Shown one piece after another: positions 1-7,129 of a DNA stretch of 10,132 nt. The translations under genes and the position numbers were made by a program. Under the pieces are notes generated by a model that saw only the letters and a program-made list of their open reading frames with translations, made no database searches and was not told where the DNA came from. How positions within the stretch are numbered: position 1 is the first letter of the stretch; each line of letters starts with the position of its first letter. Source of the DNA: Syntrophomonadaceae bacterium (lineage in GTDB: Bacteria; Bacillota; Ch66; Ch109); assembly GCA_012512295.1 (NCBI GenBank), contig JAAZDI010000167.1:1-10132 (forward strand), written 5' to 3'.

Positions 1-855
1 AAAGCCAACCAGATTGAAAAGAGTTCCTTCGCGGTTATCCTGCCGCAATTGAACCACAGCATAAGGAATTCGACCAGTGCGCGGATCGATCAGACCAACC
101 GGTTTCATTGGTCCATAGCGCAGAGTATCGAAACCCCGATCAGCCATAACCTCGACTGGTATACAGCCCTCAAAAAACCGCAGATCATCACACTCTTTAC
201 CTAAATGTCTTTCGGCAGTGACCAATGCTTCGTAAAAAATGCGATATTCCTCTTCGTTAAGCGGACAGTTTAGATAAGCTGGTTCTCCTTTTTCGTATCT
301 GGAGGCCCAAAAAACATGTTCCTCAGCTAAAGATTCCCGGGTCACTATTGGTGCCGCCGCATCATAAAAACTCAAGTAATCTTCACCAGTCAGATTCTGT
401 AGATGTTTAGCTAGAGCCGGTGAGGTAAGGGGGCCGGTTGCTACTAAAACCGGTTCTGTCGGGCTGATTTCAGATACCTCTTCCCGATAAAGCTCAATCA
501 AAGGATGACCCTCGATGGCTTTGGTCACGGCTCGGCTAAAACCTTCGCGATCAACCGCCAGGGCCCTGCCGGCTGGAACCTGATTGGCATCGGCACAGGC
601 AATAATCAGTGAACCCAGACGTCGCATTTCCTCCTTTAAAAGGCCAGGGGCACTATTTAATTCATTAGAGCGCAAAGAGTTGCTGCATACCAGTTCTGCC
701 AGCCAGCCGGAGTGATGAGCCGGTGTACAAACCGCCGGTCTCATCTCCCAAAGTTTTACCCGGACCCCTCGTTTAGCTAACTGCCAAGCAGCCTCGCACC
801 CGGCCAGACCACCACCAATAACTTTGACTACTTTTTCTTGATCAGGCAAAGCCAT
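1..855 (-). CDS. trmFO: TrmFO, folate/FAD-dependent tRNA (uracil-54) methyltransferase (3' part outside window)
   Basis: TrmFO makes 5-methyluridine at position 54 of the tRNA T-loop, using methylenetetrahydrofolate as carbon donor and reduced FAD. I translated 285 codons to the left edge. The family is about 435 residues, so roughly the last third is missing. An N-terminal FAD-binding glycine motif (VIGGGLAGCEAA, G14-x-G16-x-x-G19) is followed by the family segment LVCSNSLRSNE, with C57 matching the known catalytic-region cysteine. A second conserved cysteine, C231, lies in FFEGCIPVEVMADRG. The visible end, NLVGF, is also typical. The gene starts inside the 3' end of topA in another frame, overlapping by 14 bases, so the two are probably translationally coupled. 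Two adjacent in-frame ATGs exist (858 and 855), and AAAGG lies directly before them. A TTG at codon 3 has better spacing, so the exact start is uncertain. Family identification is secure. Confidence 0.93.
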   Translation of the reverse strand, partial: MALPDQEKVVKVIGGGLAGCEAAWQLAKRGVRVKLWEMRPAVCTPAHHSGWLAELVCSNSLRSNELNSAPGLLKEEMRRLGSLIIACADANQVPAGRALAVDREGFSRAVTKAIEGHPLIELYREEVSEISPTEPVLVATGPLTSPALAKHLQNLTGEDYLSFYDAAAPIVTRESLAEEHVFWASRYEKGEPAYLNCPLNEEEYRIFYEALVTAERHLGKECDDLRFFEGCIPVEVMADRGFDTLRYGPMKPVGLIDPRTGRIPYAVVQLRQDNREGTLFNLVGF

Positions 856-3088
856 CATCCTTTAGTGTGCTTTCTTCTGCGGCGGTTTTATTGGTTTCTC
901 CAGGACTACCGTCACTTTTTGATTTTATCTCTGTCTCAGAAGCTTGAGTTTTTTTCTTCGACTTTTTATTTGAAGGCTGTTCATCTCTACCTTCTCCATT
1001 CGAGCGGTAACCGCACTCACGATCGAGGCAAAGCAAATATTTTTCCTTATTCCGGGAGGTTTTTTCAGCTAAAAGATTGCCGCATTCGGGACATTTTTGA
1101 TTGGTCGGCAAATCCCAAGCAACAAAATGACACTCCGGGAAACCACTGCAACCATAAAACTTACGTCCCTTTTTGCTGTGTCTAACTACGATCTGTTTTC
1201 CACAGCGAGGGCACTCAACCCCAATCTCTTCTAAAATTGGTCGAGTTGTCTTGCATTCTGGGAACCCAGGACAAGCCAAAAATCGACCAAAAGGACCGTG
1301 CTTAATAACCATAAACCGACCACACTCGGGGCATGGTTCTTCAGTTTCTTCATCAGTAAGTTCGACTCGACCAATCTGCTCATCCGCATAATCTAAAGTG
1401 TTTTTAAAAGGATGATAGAAGTCGCGAATCACCTGTTTCCAGGAAAGTGAACCTTCTTCAATCTGATCCAATTTTTCTTCAAGGGCCGCGGTAAACTCAA
1501 CGTCAATAATATCCGGAAAATACTGCTTTAGCATTTCCACAACCAGCATACCCAGTTCTGTGGGAATAAACTGTTTGTCCTGCCGGGTAACATAACCCCG
1601 GGAAACGATTGTTTCAATAATTGGGGCATAGGTACTTGGCCGACCGATTCCTTTTTCCTCTAACGTTTTAACCAGACTCGCCTCTCCATAGCGCGGCGGT
1701 GGTTGCGTAAAGTGCTGTTTGTCCTCGAGTTTATAAGCTTTTAAGTATTCACCTTCCGTTAATTCTGGGAGAATAGTCTCCCCTTCTTTGTCGGACCCAT
1801 CCCGCTCCTCAACATAGACCTGCATAAACCCGGGAAAACGAACGACTGATCCATTAGCTCGAAAACCATATACAGCCTGGGAACCGGTTGCTTCTATTTC
1901 TACCCGCGTTAATTCTAATATGGCTGAACTCATCTGGCTAGCCACAAACCGTTCCCAGATTAACCGATACAATTTATACTGATCTGCGGTCACATAGTCT
2001 TTAATCGTCTCAGGGGTGCGGAAGATATCAGTCGGTCGAATTGCCTCATGGGCATCCTGGGCTTTTTTCCCAGAGACGTATTGCCTGGGCTCGGTCGGTA
2101 TAAAATCAGTTCCGAATTTCTGAAGAATGTAGGAGCGAGCCTGCTGCTGGATTGCTGGTGAAACCCTGGTAGAGTCTGTTCGAATATAACTGATTAGGCC
2201 AACTGTGCCTTCCTTACCTAAAGTAAGTCCTTCATAAAGCTGCTGGGCCACCCGCATTGTCCTTCGGGCAGTAAAATTAAGTTTACGGTATGCTTCTTGC
2301 TGCAGGGTACTAGTGATAAAAGGAGGCGCCGGTTTTCGTTGGGTCTCGCGTTTTTTAATCTGCCGTATTTGGTACTGAGCATTAGCTAGATCCTGCAGAA
2401 TGTGCTGCATGCTTTTTGCGTCGGAAACCGTTATTTTTTCCCCATCCTGACTATGCAGTTTTGCGGGAAAGCGAGAACTTTTGCCTTTTACCGTCCCGAA
2501 TATCCCGGTCAAGGTCCAGTATTCTTCAGGAACAAACGCCTGTATCTCTTGTTCTCGATCACAGATTAACCGGACCGCGACTGATTGGACGCGTCCAGCA
2601 CTTAAACCACGTCGGATCTTTCTCCAGAGTAAAGGACTTAGGTTATAACCCACTACCCGATCCAAGATCCGGCGTGCCTGTTGGGCATCAACTCGGTCAT
2701 GATCTATCGGCCGAGGTGATTTGATCGCGTTTTCAATGGCCTTCTTGGTTATTTCATTAAATTCGATGCGACATTTGTCATCCGGTTTGATATTCAACAA
2801 ATGCTGAAGATGCCAGGCAATTGCCTCACCTTCTCGATCCGGGTCCGCTGCTAACAAAACTCGCGAAGCTCCCTTGGCTGCATTCCGCAGTTCTTTAATT
2901 ATATTTCCTTTTCCCCTGATGTTAATATATTTTGGTTCAAAATCCTGTTCTACATCAACCCCAAACTGACTCTTGGGCAGATCCCGTACGTGACCCATTG
3001 ATGCTTTAACCGCGTAACGTCGGCCCAAAAACTTTTCAATCGTTTTGGCCTTAGCTGGAGACTCCACAATCACCAGCACTTTTGACAA
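842..3088 (-). CDS. topA: DNA topoisomerase I (type IA)
   Basis: TopA relaxes negative supercoils in the cytoplasm by single-strand passage, forming a transient 5'-phosphotyrosine link. The 748-residue protein begins with the TOPRIM domain (VIVESPAKAKTI with E9; DPDREGE at 82-88). The catalytic tyrosine is Y301 in LISYIRTDSTR. The conserved IGRPSTYA segment lies near 481. The C-terminus carries three zinc-ribbon modules with cysteines at 586/589/606/612, 626/629/647/653 and 666/669/687/692. A lysine- and serine-rich tail of about 50 residues follows and is probably disordered. The start is TTG at 3088. GGTGAGGG lies just upstream, and the first residues MSKVLVIVES match the usual family N-terminus. 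The gene follows dprA after 85 bases and overlaps trmFO, an order also found in Bacillus. Nothing appears truncated. Confidence 0.98.
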   Translation of the reverse strand: MSKVLVIVESPAKAKTIEKFLGRRYAVKASMGHVRDLPKSQFGVDVEQDFEPKYINIRGKGNIIKELRNAAKGASRVLLAADPDREGEAIAWHLQHLLNIKPDDKCRIEFNEITKKAIENAIKSPRPIDHDRVDAQQARRILDRVVGYNLSPLLWRKIRRGLSAGRVQSVAVRLICDREQEIQAFVPEEYWTLTGIFGTVKGKSSRFPAKLHSQDGEKITVSDAKSMQHILQDLANAQYQIRQIKKRETQRKPAPPFITSTLQQEAYRKLNFTARRTMRVAQQLYEGLTLGKEGTVGLISYIRTDSTRVSPAIQQQARSYILQKFGTDFIPTEPRQYVSGKKAQDAHEAIRPTDIFRTPETIKDYVTADQYKLYRLIWERFVASQMSSAILELTRVEIEATGSQAVYGFRANGSVVRFPGFMQVYVEERDGSDKEGETILPELTEGEYLKAYKLEDKQHFTQPPPRYGEASLVKTLEEKGIGRPSTYAPIIETIVSRGYVTRQDKQFIPTELGMLVVEMLKQYFPDIIDVEFTAALEEKLDQIEEGSLSWKQVIRDFYHPFKNTLDYADEQIGRVELTDEETEEPCPECGRFMVIKHGPFGRFLACPGFPECKTTRPILEEIGVECPRCGKQIVVRHSKKGRKFYGCSGFPECHFVAWDLPTNQKCPECGNLLAEKTSRNKEKYLLCLDRECGYRSNGEGRDEQPSNKKSKKKTQASETEIKSKSDGSPGETNKTAAEESTLKDDGFA

Positions 3089-3173
3089 TTACCCTCACCC
3101 CAATACCTGTTTCATCAATATTAATTATTACCTGGAAATAGGATATCCTAAATGCCATTAGCTAAACACCAAA

Positions 3174-4307
3174 TTAAAAACTAATTTTTCCCGCCCGAAT
3201 ATACCGTCGACCTGGCAGTTGTCGAACCAGGCCTTTCTTTTCTAAAAACATAAGTATAGAGTTAACCCGTGACGCCGTCAACCCACTGACCGCAATCAGA
3301 TGATCGACGGCTACTGGATCTAGCGACAGGAGTTCGACCAGAACCCTCTCTTCTTCACTGAGCGCAATCCGATTTGTTAAAGGCTCTTCTACCGGCCAAC
3401 TTAACTGTTCGGTTGGCTTCGATGGTAAGCATCCTCCGACTAACGGATACTCTTCAATAATATCCGCTACGCCCTCGATTAACCTTGCCCCTTCCTTGAT
3501 CAGCCGGTTAGTTCCCCGGCTATATCGACTAGTTATCGGGCCAGGGACCGCAAAAACATCTCTTCCCTGTTCTAAGGCAAAATCAGCGGTAATTAAGGCA
3601 CCGCCATCTTCAGCTGCTTCCACGACCACCACCCCCAGGGATAGTCCGCTAATAATCCGATTTCTGGCTGGAAAATTCCTGGCTTCTGGCGGGGTACCTA
3701 AAGGAAACTCACTGATAATAGCCCCATTCTCAATTATTTCCTGAAAAATACCCTTGTTTTCCCGGGGATAGACGATATCCACACCACAGCCCAATACCGC
3801 GATGGTTGGTCCTTTCGCTTTCAAAGCCCCTCGATGAGCGCAGGTGTCAATCCCTCGAGCCAAGCCACTCACAACCACAAAACCATTTACAGTTAGATCG
3901 TAACCAAGCTGTTCAGCTACGGCCTTACCATAGGGAGTTGCCCGGCGTGACCCAACCACCGCCATGGTCTTAGCATCTGGTCCGGGTAGGGAACCTCGAA
4001 GATACAAAACTGGCGGAGGATCGTGGATATTTAACAGTCTAACCGGGTATTCTGGATCCGCCAAGGTTAGTACCCGAACCTCATTTCTTTCCAGCATAGT
4101 AATTTCTTTGGTTAAATCCAAACTGTCTCGACATTCTAACAGATTTTTCAGGACCGGCGAATGAGCCCCCAACACCTCTGCCAAACTGTTTTCCCCGGCT
4201 TTCCAGACTGTCTCTGGATCACCAAACTTTTTCAATAAGAGTTGAAACCTTTTCGGGCCCAAACCATTAACACGCGTTAAGCCAATCCAGTAAGCCTTCT
4301 TATACAA
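3174..4307 (-). CDS. dprA: DNA-processing protein DprA (Smf)
   Basis: DprA binds incoming single-stranded DNA during natural transformation and loads RecA on it. Orthologs are also common in bacteria not known to be competent. The 377-residue protein has an N-terminal helix-hairpin-helix-like region (residues 1-65, with RVNGLGPKRF). The Rossmann-type core (about 75-285) contains VVGSRRATPYG (117-127), SGLARGIDTCAHRGAL (147-162), FPARNRIISGLS (212-223) and GGALITADFALEQGR. A C-terminal winged-helix segment (about 315-377) includes HLIAVSGLTASRVNSILMFLEKKGLV. The start is TTG, chosen because AGGAGG lies 5 bases upstream and MYKKAYWIGL fits the family N-terminus. The gene lies 25 bases after the DUF4870-type gene, so the two are probably co-transcribed. 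topA lies downstream, as in Bacillus. Confidence 0.97.
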   Translation of the reverse strand: MYKKAYWIGLTRVNGLGPKRFQLLLKKFGDPETVWKAGENSLAEVLGAHSPVLKNLLECRDSLDLTKEITMLERNEVRVLTLADPEYPVRLLNIHDPPPVLYLRGSLPGPDAKTMAVVGSRRATPYGKAVAEQLGYDLTVNGFVVVSGLARGIDTCAHRGALKAKGPTIAVLGCGVDIVYPRENKGIFQEIIENGAIISEFPLGTPPEARNFPARNRIISGLSLGVVVVEAAEDGGALITADFALEQGRDVFAVPGPITSRYSRGTNRLIKEGARLIEGVADIIEEYPLVGGCLPSKPTEQLSWPVEEPLTNRIALSEEERVLVELLSLDPVAVDHLIAVSGLTASRVNSILMFLEKKGLVRQLPGRRYIRAGKISF

Positions 4308-4312
4308 GATAA

Positions 4313-4318
4313 CCTCCT
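4313..4318 (-). promoter_or_regulatory. Ribosome binding site of dprA
   Basis: On the minus strand AGGAGG stands 5 bases before the TTG at 4307. It is a consensus Shine-Dalgarno sequence and is the main reason to accept the TTG start. It sits in the 25-base gap after the preceding gene. Confidence 0.85.
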
Positions 4319-4332
4319 GATTTCAAAGTTGT

Positions 4333-4737
4333 TTAAACGACTCGATCGATTAATTCTCCGACCAGCGGATACTGAAAGTCTTTACCCATTAACGCTCGTA
4401 CTGCTCCAACTATCGCGCAAATAGCGACAAGAACAATGGTCAGCCAAAAAAATACCGCCACCCCGATAATCCCAACTGCTCCAGGACCTGGCCCAAAAAA
4501 CAGGCTTCCGAGAGCCACTCCAAAACCACTGAATCCAGCTATTGCTCCCACGATCACAACTATTAACTGGAAACCAACTGCTTGTTTGGCGTGGTGGGCA
4601 ATAAACTTAGAGTGCTCCTGTTTTAGTAAATAAATAATGAGAGCCAAAACAATTCCTAGTAGGTTTAAAAAAATCCCCAGGTGACTCACCGCCGCCAAAA
4701 TTCGATCCTCACTAGTCGATTCCACTGTTAACTTCAC
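4333..4737 (-). CDS. Small DUF4870-type (Tic20-like) membrane protein
   Basis: This small hydrophobic protein of 134 residues resembles the DUF4870 family, whose function is unknown. An N-terminal segment (LAAVSHLGIFLNLLGIVLAL, about 14-36) is the first membrane span. The loop KFIAHHAKQAVGFQL matches the family pattern of a histidine/alanine-rich stretch before the second span. Two further spans follow (about 54-80 and 88-118), the region between them being glycine-rich. The C-terminus, FQYPLVGELI, is also family-like. The longest frame starts at a GTG (4737). A second GTG at 4725 (residue 5) has AGGTGA about 8 bases upstream and may be the true start, giving 130 residues. It lies between comM and dprA, 25 bases before dprA and after a 220-base spacer. 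That position does not by itself prove a role in DNA uptake. Family call is from memory of the pattern. Confidence 0.85.
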   Translation of the reverse strand: MKLTVESTSEDRILAAVSHLGIFLNLLGIVLALIIYLLKQEHSKFIAHHAKQAVGFQLIVVIVGAIAGFSGFGVALGSLFFGPGPGAVGIIGVAVFFWLTIVLVAICAIVGAVRALMGKDFQYPLVGELIDRVV

Positions 4738-4773
4738 CTGCCTAAAAAATCGTTGATGCCAATTCCCTAATCC

Positions 4774-4795
4774 CTAAAAAAAGAAAATTTTTTAG
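4774..4795 (-). repeat. A/T-rich inverted repeat in the DUF4870-type gene leader
   Basis: Perfect 8-base arms, CTAAAAAA (4774-4781) and TTTTTTAG (4788-4795), flank a 6-base loop. The CCTAAAAAA arm is repeated at 4741-4749, close to the start of the membrane gene, so the opposite arm could pair with either copy. The stem is nearly all A-U and would be weak in RNA. Confidence 0.5.
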
Positions 4796-4915
4796 ACGCA
4801 TTAACTCGCACGACGATAAGCTAATAATAGTTATCCGCATAACAATGACACCATACTAACTTATTTTTTATTAGCCGTAGATTGATAGCTGTTGAGGAAG
4901 GACCCCCTTATCCAT

Positions 4916-4945
4916 AGTATATGTATGAGCGACTTTCAATCTTAA
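4916..4945 (-). promoter_or_regulatory. Possible promoter upstream of the DUF4870-type gene / dprA
   Basis: Minus-strand TTAAGA (4940-4945) and TATACT (4916-4921) are 18 bases apart, matching sigma-A-type -35 and -10 consensus at 4/6 and 5/6 positions. Initiation would fall near 4909 and leave a leader of about 170 bases. AT-rich sequence easily gives such matches, so this is a weak call. Confidence 0.3.
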
Positions 4946-4957
4946 CTGATCAAAAAA

Positions 4958-6517
4958 TTATTCCAGGATCGGTCGATCAAGCACACGGTATTGAATAGCT
5001 TCGGCCACGTGAGACGCCATAATATCTGAAGCCCCGGCCAAGTCAGCAATCGTGCGGGCTAAGCGCAGAATACGATTATAAGCCCGCGCACTAAGTCCCA
5101 ACTGCGCAAAGGCCATTTGCAATAGATTTTTCCCCTCAGAATCCAGGCAACAGAACTCCTCTAATTCTTGACTACCCATTTCGGCATTATTGGTGAGACC
5201 TCTTCTCGCAAGGCGTTCCCTTTGCCTGCTCCGCGCTTCCTCTACCCTTTGTCGGATTATGACCGATGATTCGCCTTTGGCCTCTGTCGCTAACTCGTCA
5301 AAGGTTAGCCGAGGAACCTCCACCTGGATATCAAAGCGGTCAAGGAGAGGCCCGGACAAGCGTTGTCGATAGCGTTTTATCTGCTGCGGCGTACAAACGC
5401 ATTCATGCAGGTTGTCACCATAATACCCGCACGGACAAGGATTCATCGAAGCCACTAGGATAAAGCGACACGGAAAAGTAAGAGTCGTATTTAAGCGGGA
5501 AACCGTTATCTGACCATCTTCCAATGGTTGACGCAAAGCTTCCAAAACTTCCCGATTAAACTCCAGTAACTCATCTAGGAATAAAACCCCTCGTTGAGCT
5601 AGACTTACTTCTCCTGGTCGAGGTATTCTTCCGCCCCCAACTAACGTAACAGCGGTACAGGTATGATGCGGTGAACGAAACGGGCGTTCAAAAATAACGG
5701 GTTGACCCTGGGGCAACAAACCAGCGACACTGTAGATTCGAGTAATCTCCAATGATTCATCAAACGTTACCGAAGGTAAGATCGTCGGGAAACACCGAAT
5801 CAGCATGGTTTTTCCGGCTCCAGGAGGACCAATCAGCAACAGGTTATGAGAACCGGCAGCCGCAATTTCTAAAGCCCGTTTCGTTGACTCCTGCCCCTTA
5901 ACCTGCTCAAAATTGACGCCAGCCGTTTTATTATTCTTCAAATATTCCTGCAATCGTTCGGACCAGGAAGAATTAAACCGAGTTAGCGGTAAATCGTCCC
6001 GTAAGGCAGCCACTACTTCAGTAAGGTTTCTCGCTCCAAAAACTTTAATCCCATCGATCAAGGCTGCTTCTTCCGCATTTTCCAGCGGCACAACAAGGGA
6101 CAGTGAGCAATTGGTTCGAACCGCCTCTTTTTTAACAGTTTCCGCCATCGCTAAGGCACCGGATATTCCCCGGATCCGACCATCTAACGAAAGTTCGCCA
6201 GTCCAAAACGATGCCGCTAATCTATCTACTGGAATCTGGCCGGTAGCCGCCAGAATACCTAAAGCAATTGGCAAATCATAAGCCGGACCATCTTTACGCA
6301 GATCAGCCGGAGCCAAGTTCACAGTTATCCTTTGCAGAGGAAAATCAAAGCCGGAGTTGCGGATGGCTGACCGAACCCGTTCCCGACTTTCGCGCACCGC
6401 CGCACTCGGCAAACCGACTAAATCAAAGGCCGGGAGCCCGTTTGATACATCAACCTCTACTAAAACTGGATAACCATCCAAACCTAAAATGCCTAAACTA
6501 GCAACTGATGCCAACAC
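4958..6517 (-). CDS. comM: ComM/YifB family AAA+ ATPase (Mg-chelatase-like)
   Basis: ComM in naturally competent Gram-negative bacteria is a hexameric helicase that extends branch migration of transforming DNA. The family is also widespread in bacteria not known to be competent. With the start proposed here the protein has 519 residues, close to the usual size of about 500. The N-terminal domain (1-190) is Lon-protease-like and includes the conserved ISNGLPAFDLVGLP-like stretch (here VSNGLPAFDLVGLP) and VNLAPADLRKDGPAYDLPIA. The AAA+ domain has Walker A GPPGAGKT (230-237) and Walker B VLFLDE (311-316). A cysteine cluster, NPCPCGYY followed by CVC (C361, C363, C373, C375), and LLDRFD follow. 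A C-terminal Mg-chelatase domain contains LSARAYNRILRLARTIADL. I prefer the GTG at 6517 because AAGGGG lies 9 bases upstream and MLASVASLGILGLDGY matches the family start. An ATG at 6547 would add 10 unusual residues and has no evident ribosome binding site. Confidence 0.95.
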   Translation of the reverse strand: MLASVASLGILGLDGYPVLVEVDVSNGLPAFDLVGLPSAAVRESRERVRSAIRNSGFDFPLQRITVNLAPADLRKDGPAYDLPIALGILAATGQIPVDRLAASFWTGELSLDGRIRGISGALAMAETVKKEAVRTNCSLSLVVPLENAEEAALIDGIKVFGARNLTEVVAALRDDLPLTRFNSSWSERLQEYLKNNKTAGVNFEQVKGQESTKRALEIAAAGSHNLLLIGPPGAGKTMLIRCFPTILPSVTFDESLEITRIYSVAGLLPQGQPVIFERPFRSPHHTCTAVTLVGGGRIPRPGEVSLAQRGVLFLDELLEFNREVLEALRQPLEDGQITVSRLNTTLTFPCRFILVASMNPCPCGYYGDNLHECVCTPQQIKRYRQRLSGPLLDRFDIQVEVPRLTFDELATEAKGESSVIIRQRVEEARSRQRERLARRGLTNNAEMGSQELEEFCCLDSEGKNLLQMAFAQLGLSARAYNRILRLARTIADLAGASDIMASHVAEAIQYRVLDRPILE

Positions 6518-6524
6518 AATAAAC

Positions 6525-6558
6525 AACCCCTTGGCTGGTAATTCCATACCAAAGGGTT
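6525..6558 (-). promoter_or_regulatory. Hairpin covering the likely comM ribosome binding site
   Basis: Minus-strand arms AACCCTTTGG (6549-6558) and CCAAGGGGTT (6525-6534) form a 10-bp stem with one G-U wobble in RNA and a 14-base loop. The 3' arm contains AAGGGG (6527-6532), the probable Shine-Dalgarno sequence for the GTG at 6517. An alternative 5-bp hairpin (6536-6540 with 6547-6551) shares bases with the 5' arm and could compete. The structure is seen directly; a regulatory effect is inferred. Confidence 0.5.
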
Positions 6559-6568
6559 ATTCGTCGAA

Positions 6569-6597
6569 AGTATTGATTTTCCTGCACATAGTGCGAA
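6569..6597 (-). promoter_or_regulatory. Possible comM promoter
   Basis: Minus-strand TTCGCA (6592-6597) and AATACT (6569-6574) are 17 bases apart, each matching sigma-A consensus at 4 of 6 positions. Transcription would start near 6561, immediately before the hairpin that covers the comM ribosome binding site. The match is weak. Confidence 0.28.
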
Positions 6598-6601
6598 ATT
6601 T

Positions 6602-6616
6602 AGCCCAAAAAGGGCT
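6602..6616 (-). terminator. Short hairpin after yraN, possible weak terminator
   Basis: AGCCC and GGGCT form a 5-bp GC-rich stem around a TTTTT loop, 32 bases past the yraN stop. The sequence after it on the minus strand is AAATTT rather than a clean T-run. Termination would therefore be inefficient, and the hairpin may have another role. Confidence 0.3.
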
Positions 6617-6648
6617 TTGAAAAAATATTTAACACTTACCCCACCCGG

Positions 6649-7023
6649 TTAAAATGCGCCTTGAATATGGTTCAGCTTCACTACTTCATTCTGCGATCCT
6701 AGAGCGATGCCAACTACGTCAAAACGTATCGGAACGTCTTTATTTGAATAACTTTTCAAGTAGTATTGGGCTACTCGACGTACCCGATCTCGTTTGGTTC
6801 GACTAACACTTTCTTCTGGTGATCCATAACGAACACCGTGCCGAGTCCTTACTTCGACAAAGACTAGCGTATCTTGCTTAGCTACGATCAGATCGACTTC
6901 TCCTAAAGAACACTGGTAATTACGGGTCAACAGCCGATATCCCTGGTCAAGCAAATAAGCTAAAGCAATCTCTTCGCCCAACTGACCTGTTTGTTTCCGT
7001 TTATCTTTCATCTTATCTTTCAT
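6649..7023 (-). CDS. yraN: YraN/UPF0102 family endonuclease-like protein
   Basis: This 124-residue protein belongs to the UPF0102 family, predicted to have a PD-(D/E)xK nuclease-like fold; its cellular role is not settled. Conserved elements are GQLGEEIALAYLLDQGY near the N-terminus, the core GEVDLIVAKQDTLVFVEVRTR (about 42-62), and FDVVGIALG near the C-terminus. The core arginine where classical nucleases have lysine (VEVR) is common in this family, for example in E. coli YraN. The start is ambiguous. The first 8 residues, MKDKMKDK, come from an exact 12-base tandem duplication, so ATG codons at 7023 and 7011 are both possible. GGAGG lies 15 bases before the first, longer than usual. The gene is 106 bases after the FlhB-like gene and precedes comM. 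Confidence 0.93.
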   Translation of the reverse strand: MKDKMKDKRKQTGQLGEEIALAYLLDQGYRLLTRNYQCSLGEVDLIVAKQDTLVFVEVRTRHGVRYGSPEESVSRTKRDRVRRVAQYYLKSYSNKDVPIRFDVVGIALGSQNEVVKLNHIQGAF

Positions 7024-7024
7024 C
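7001..7024. repeat. 12-base tandem duplication at the yraN start
   Basis: TTATCTTTCATC occurs twice in direct tandem on the plus strand (7001-7012, 7013-7024). On the coding strand this doubles the start region, giving MKDKMKDK. Each copy carries an in-frame ATG. Confidence 0.9.
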
Positions 7025-7129
7025 TTCGTGTTAATGATCCTCCGGTTCGCGCCGTATTTTAACAGAGGTCAGCGACTGACGATTTGCAGCAGAGAACGGA
7101 GACCGCTGATCGGAAGGTAATCTCAATTA

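Larger units (their letters stand above)
4738..4957 (-). other. 220-base AT-rich spacer with promoter-like and inverted-repeat sequences
   Basis: This is the longest gene-free stretch in the window. No convincing coding frame is present; short frames of 14 codons (minus strand) and 25 codons (plus strand) lack ribosome binding sites. On the minus strand it contains a promoter-like pair (TTAAGA, 18 bases, TATACT) just after comM. It also holds an A/T-only inverted repeat and two copies of TTTTTTAGG, the second directly before the start of the membrane gene. I recognise no known riboswitch in it. No strong terminator follows comM, only a T-run overlapping its stop region without a stem. Confidence 0.6.

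Noticed and set aside
4765..4777. CCCTAATCCCTAA, resembling a telomere repeat
   Set aside because: Only two units are present in AT-rich sequence on a bacterial chromosome. It has no structural meaning by itself.
4921..4998. 25-codon plus-strand frame beginning with ATG
   Set aside because: It has no ribosome binding site, overlaps the end of comM in antisense, and shows no protein-like pattern.
5913..6281. Open frame of 122 codons on the plus strand
   Set aside because: It lies antisense inside comM, encodes a protein without recognisable features, and comM is clearly real. The same holds for the plus-strand frames at 838-1391 and 2416-2724 (inside topA), 3496-3744 and 3964-4164 (inside dprA), 4436-4633 (inside the membrane gene), 5190-5463 and 6268-6501 (inside comM), 7539-7787 (inside the FliK-like gene), and 9061-9255 (almost wholly inside rnhB).
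4958..6547. Magnesium chelatase subunit for chlorophyll synthesis
   Set aside because: The AAA+ and Mg-chelatase-like domains are shared, but the Lon-like N-terminal domain and neighbouring dprA identify the ComM/YifB family.
6649..7023. Restriction endonuclease
   Set aside because: The nuclease-like fold alone suggested it. Size, motifs and the absence of a methyltransferase fit the YraN housekeeping family instead.
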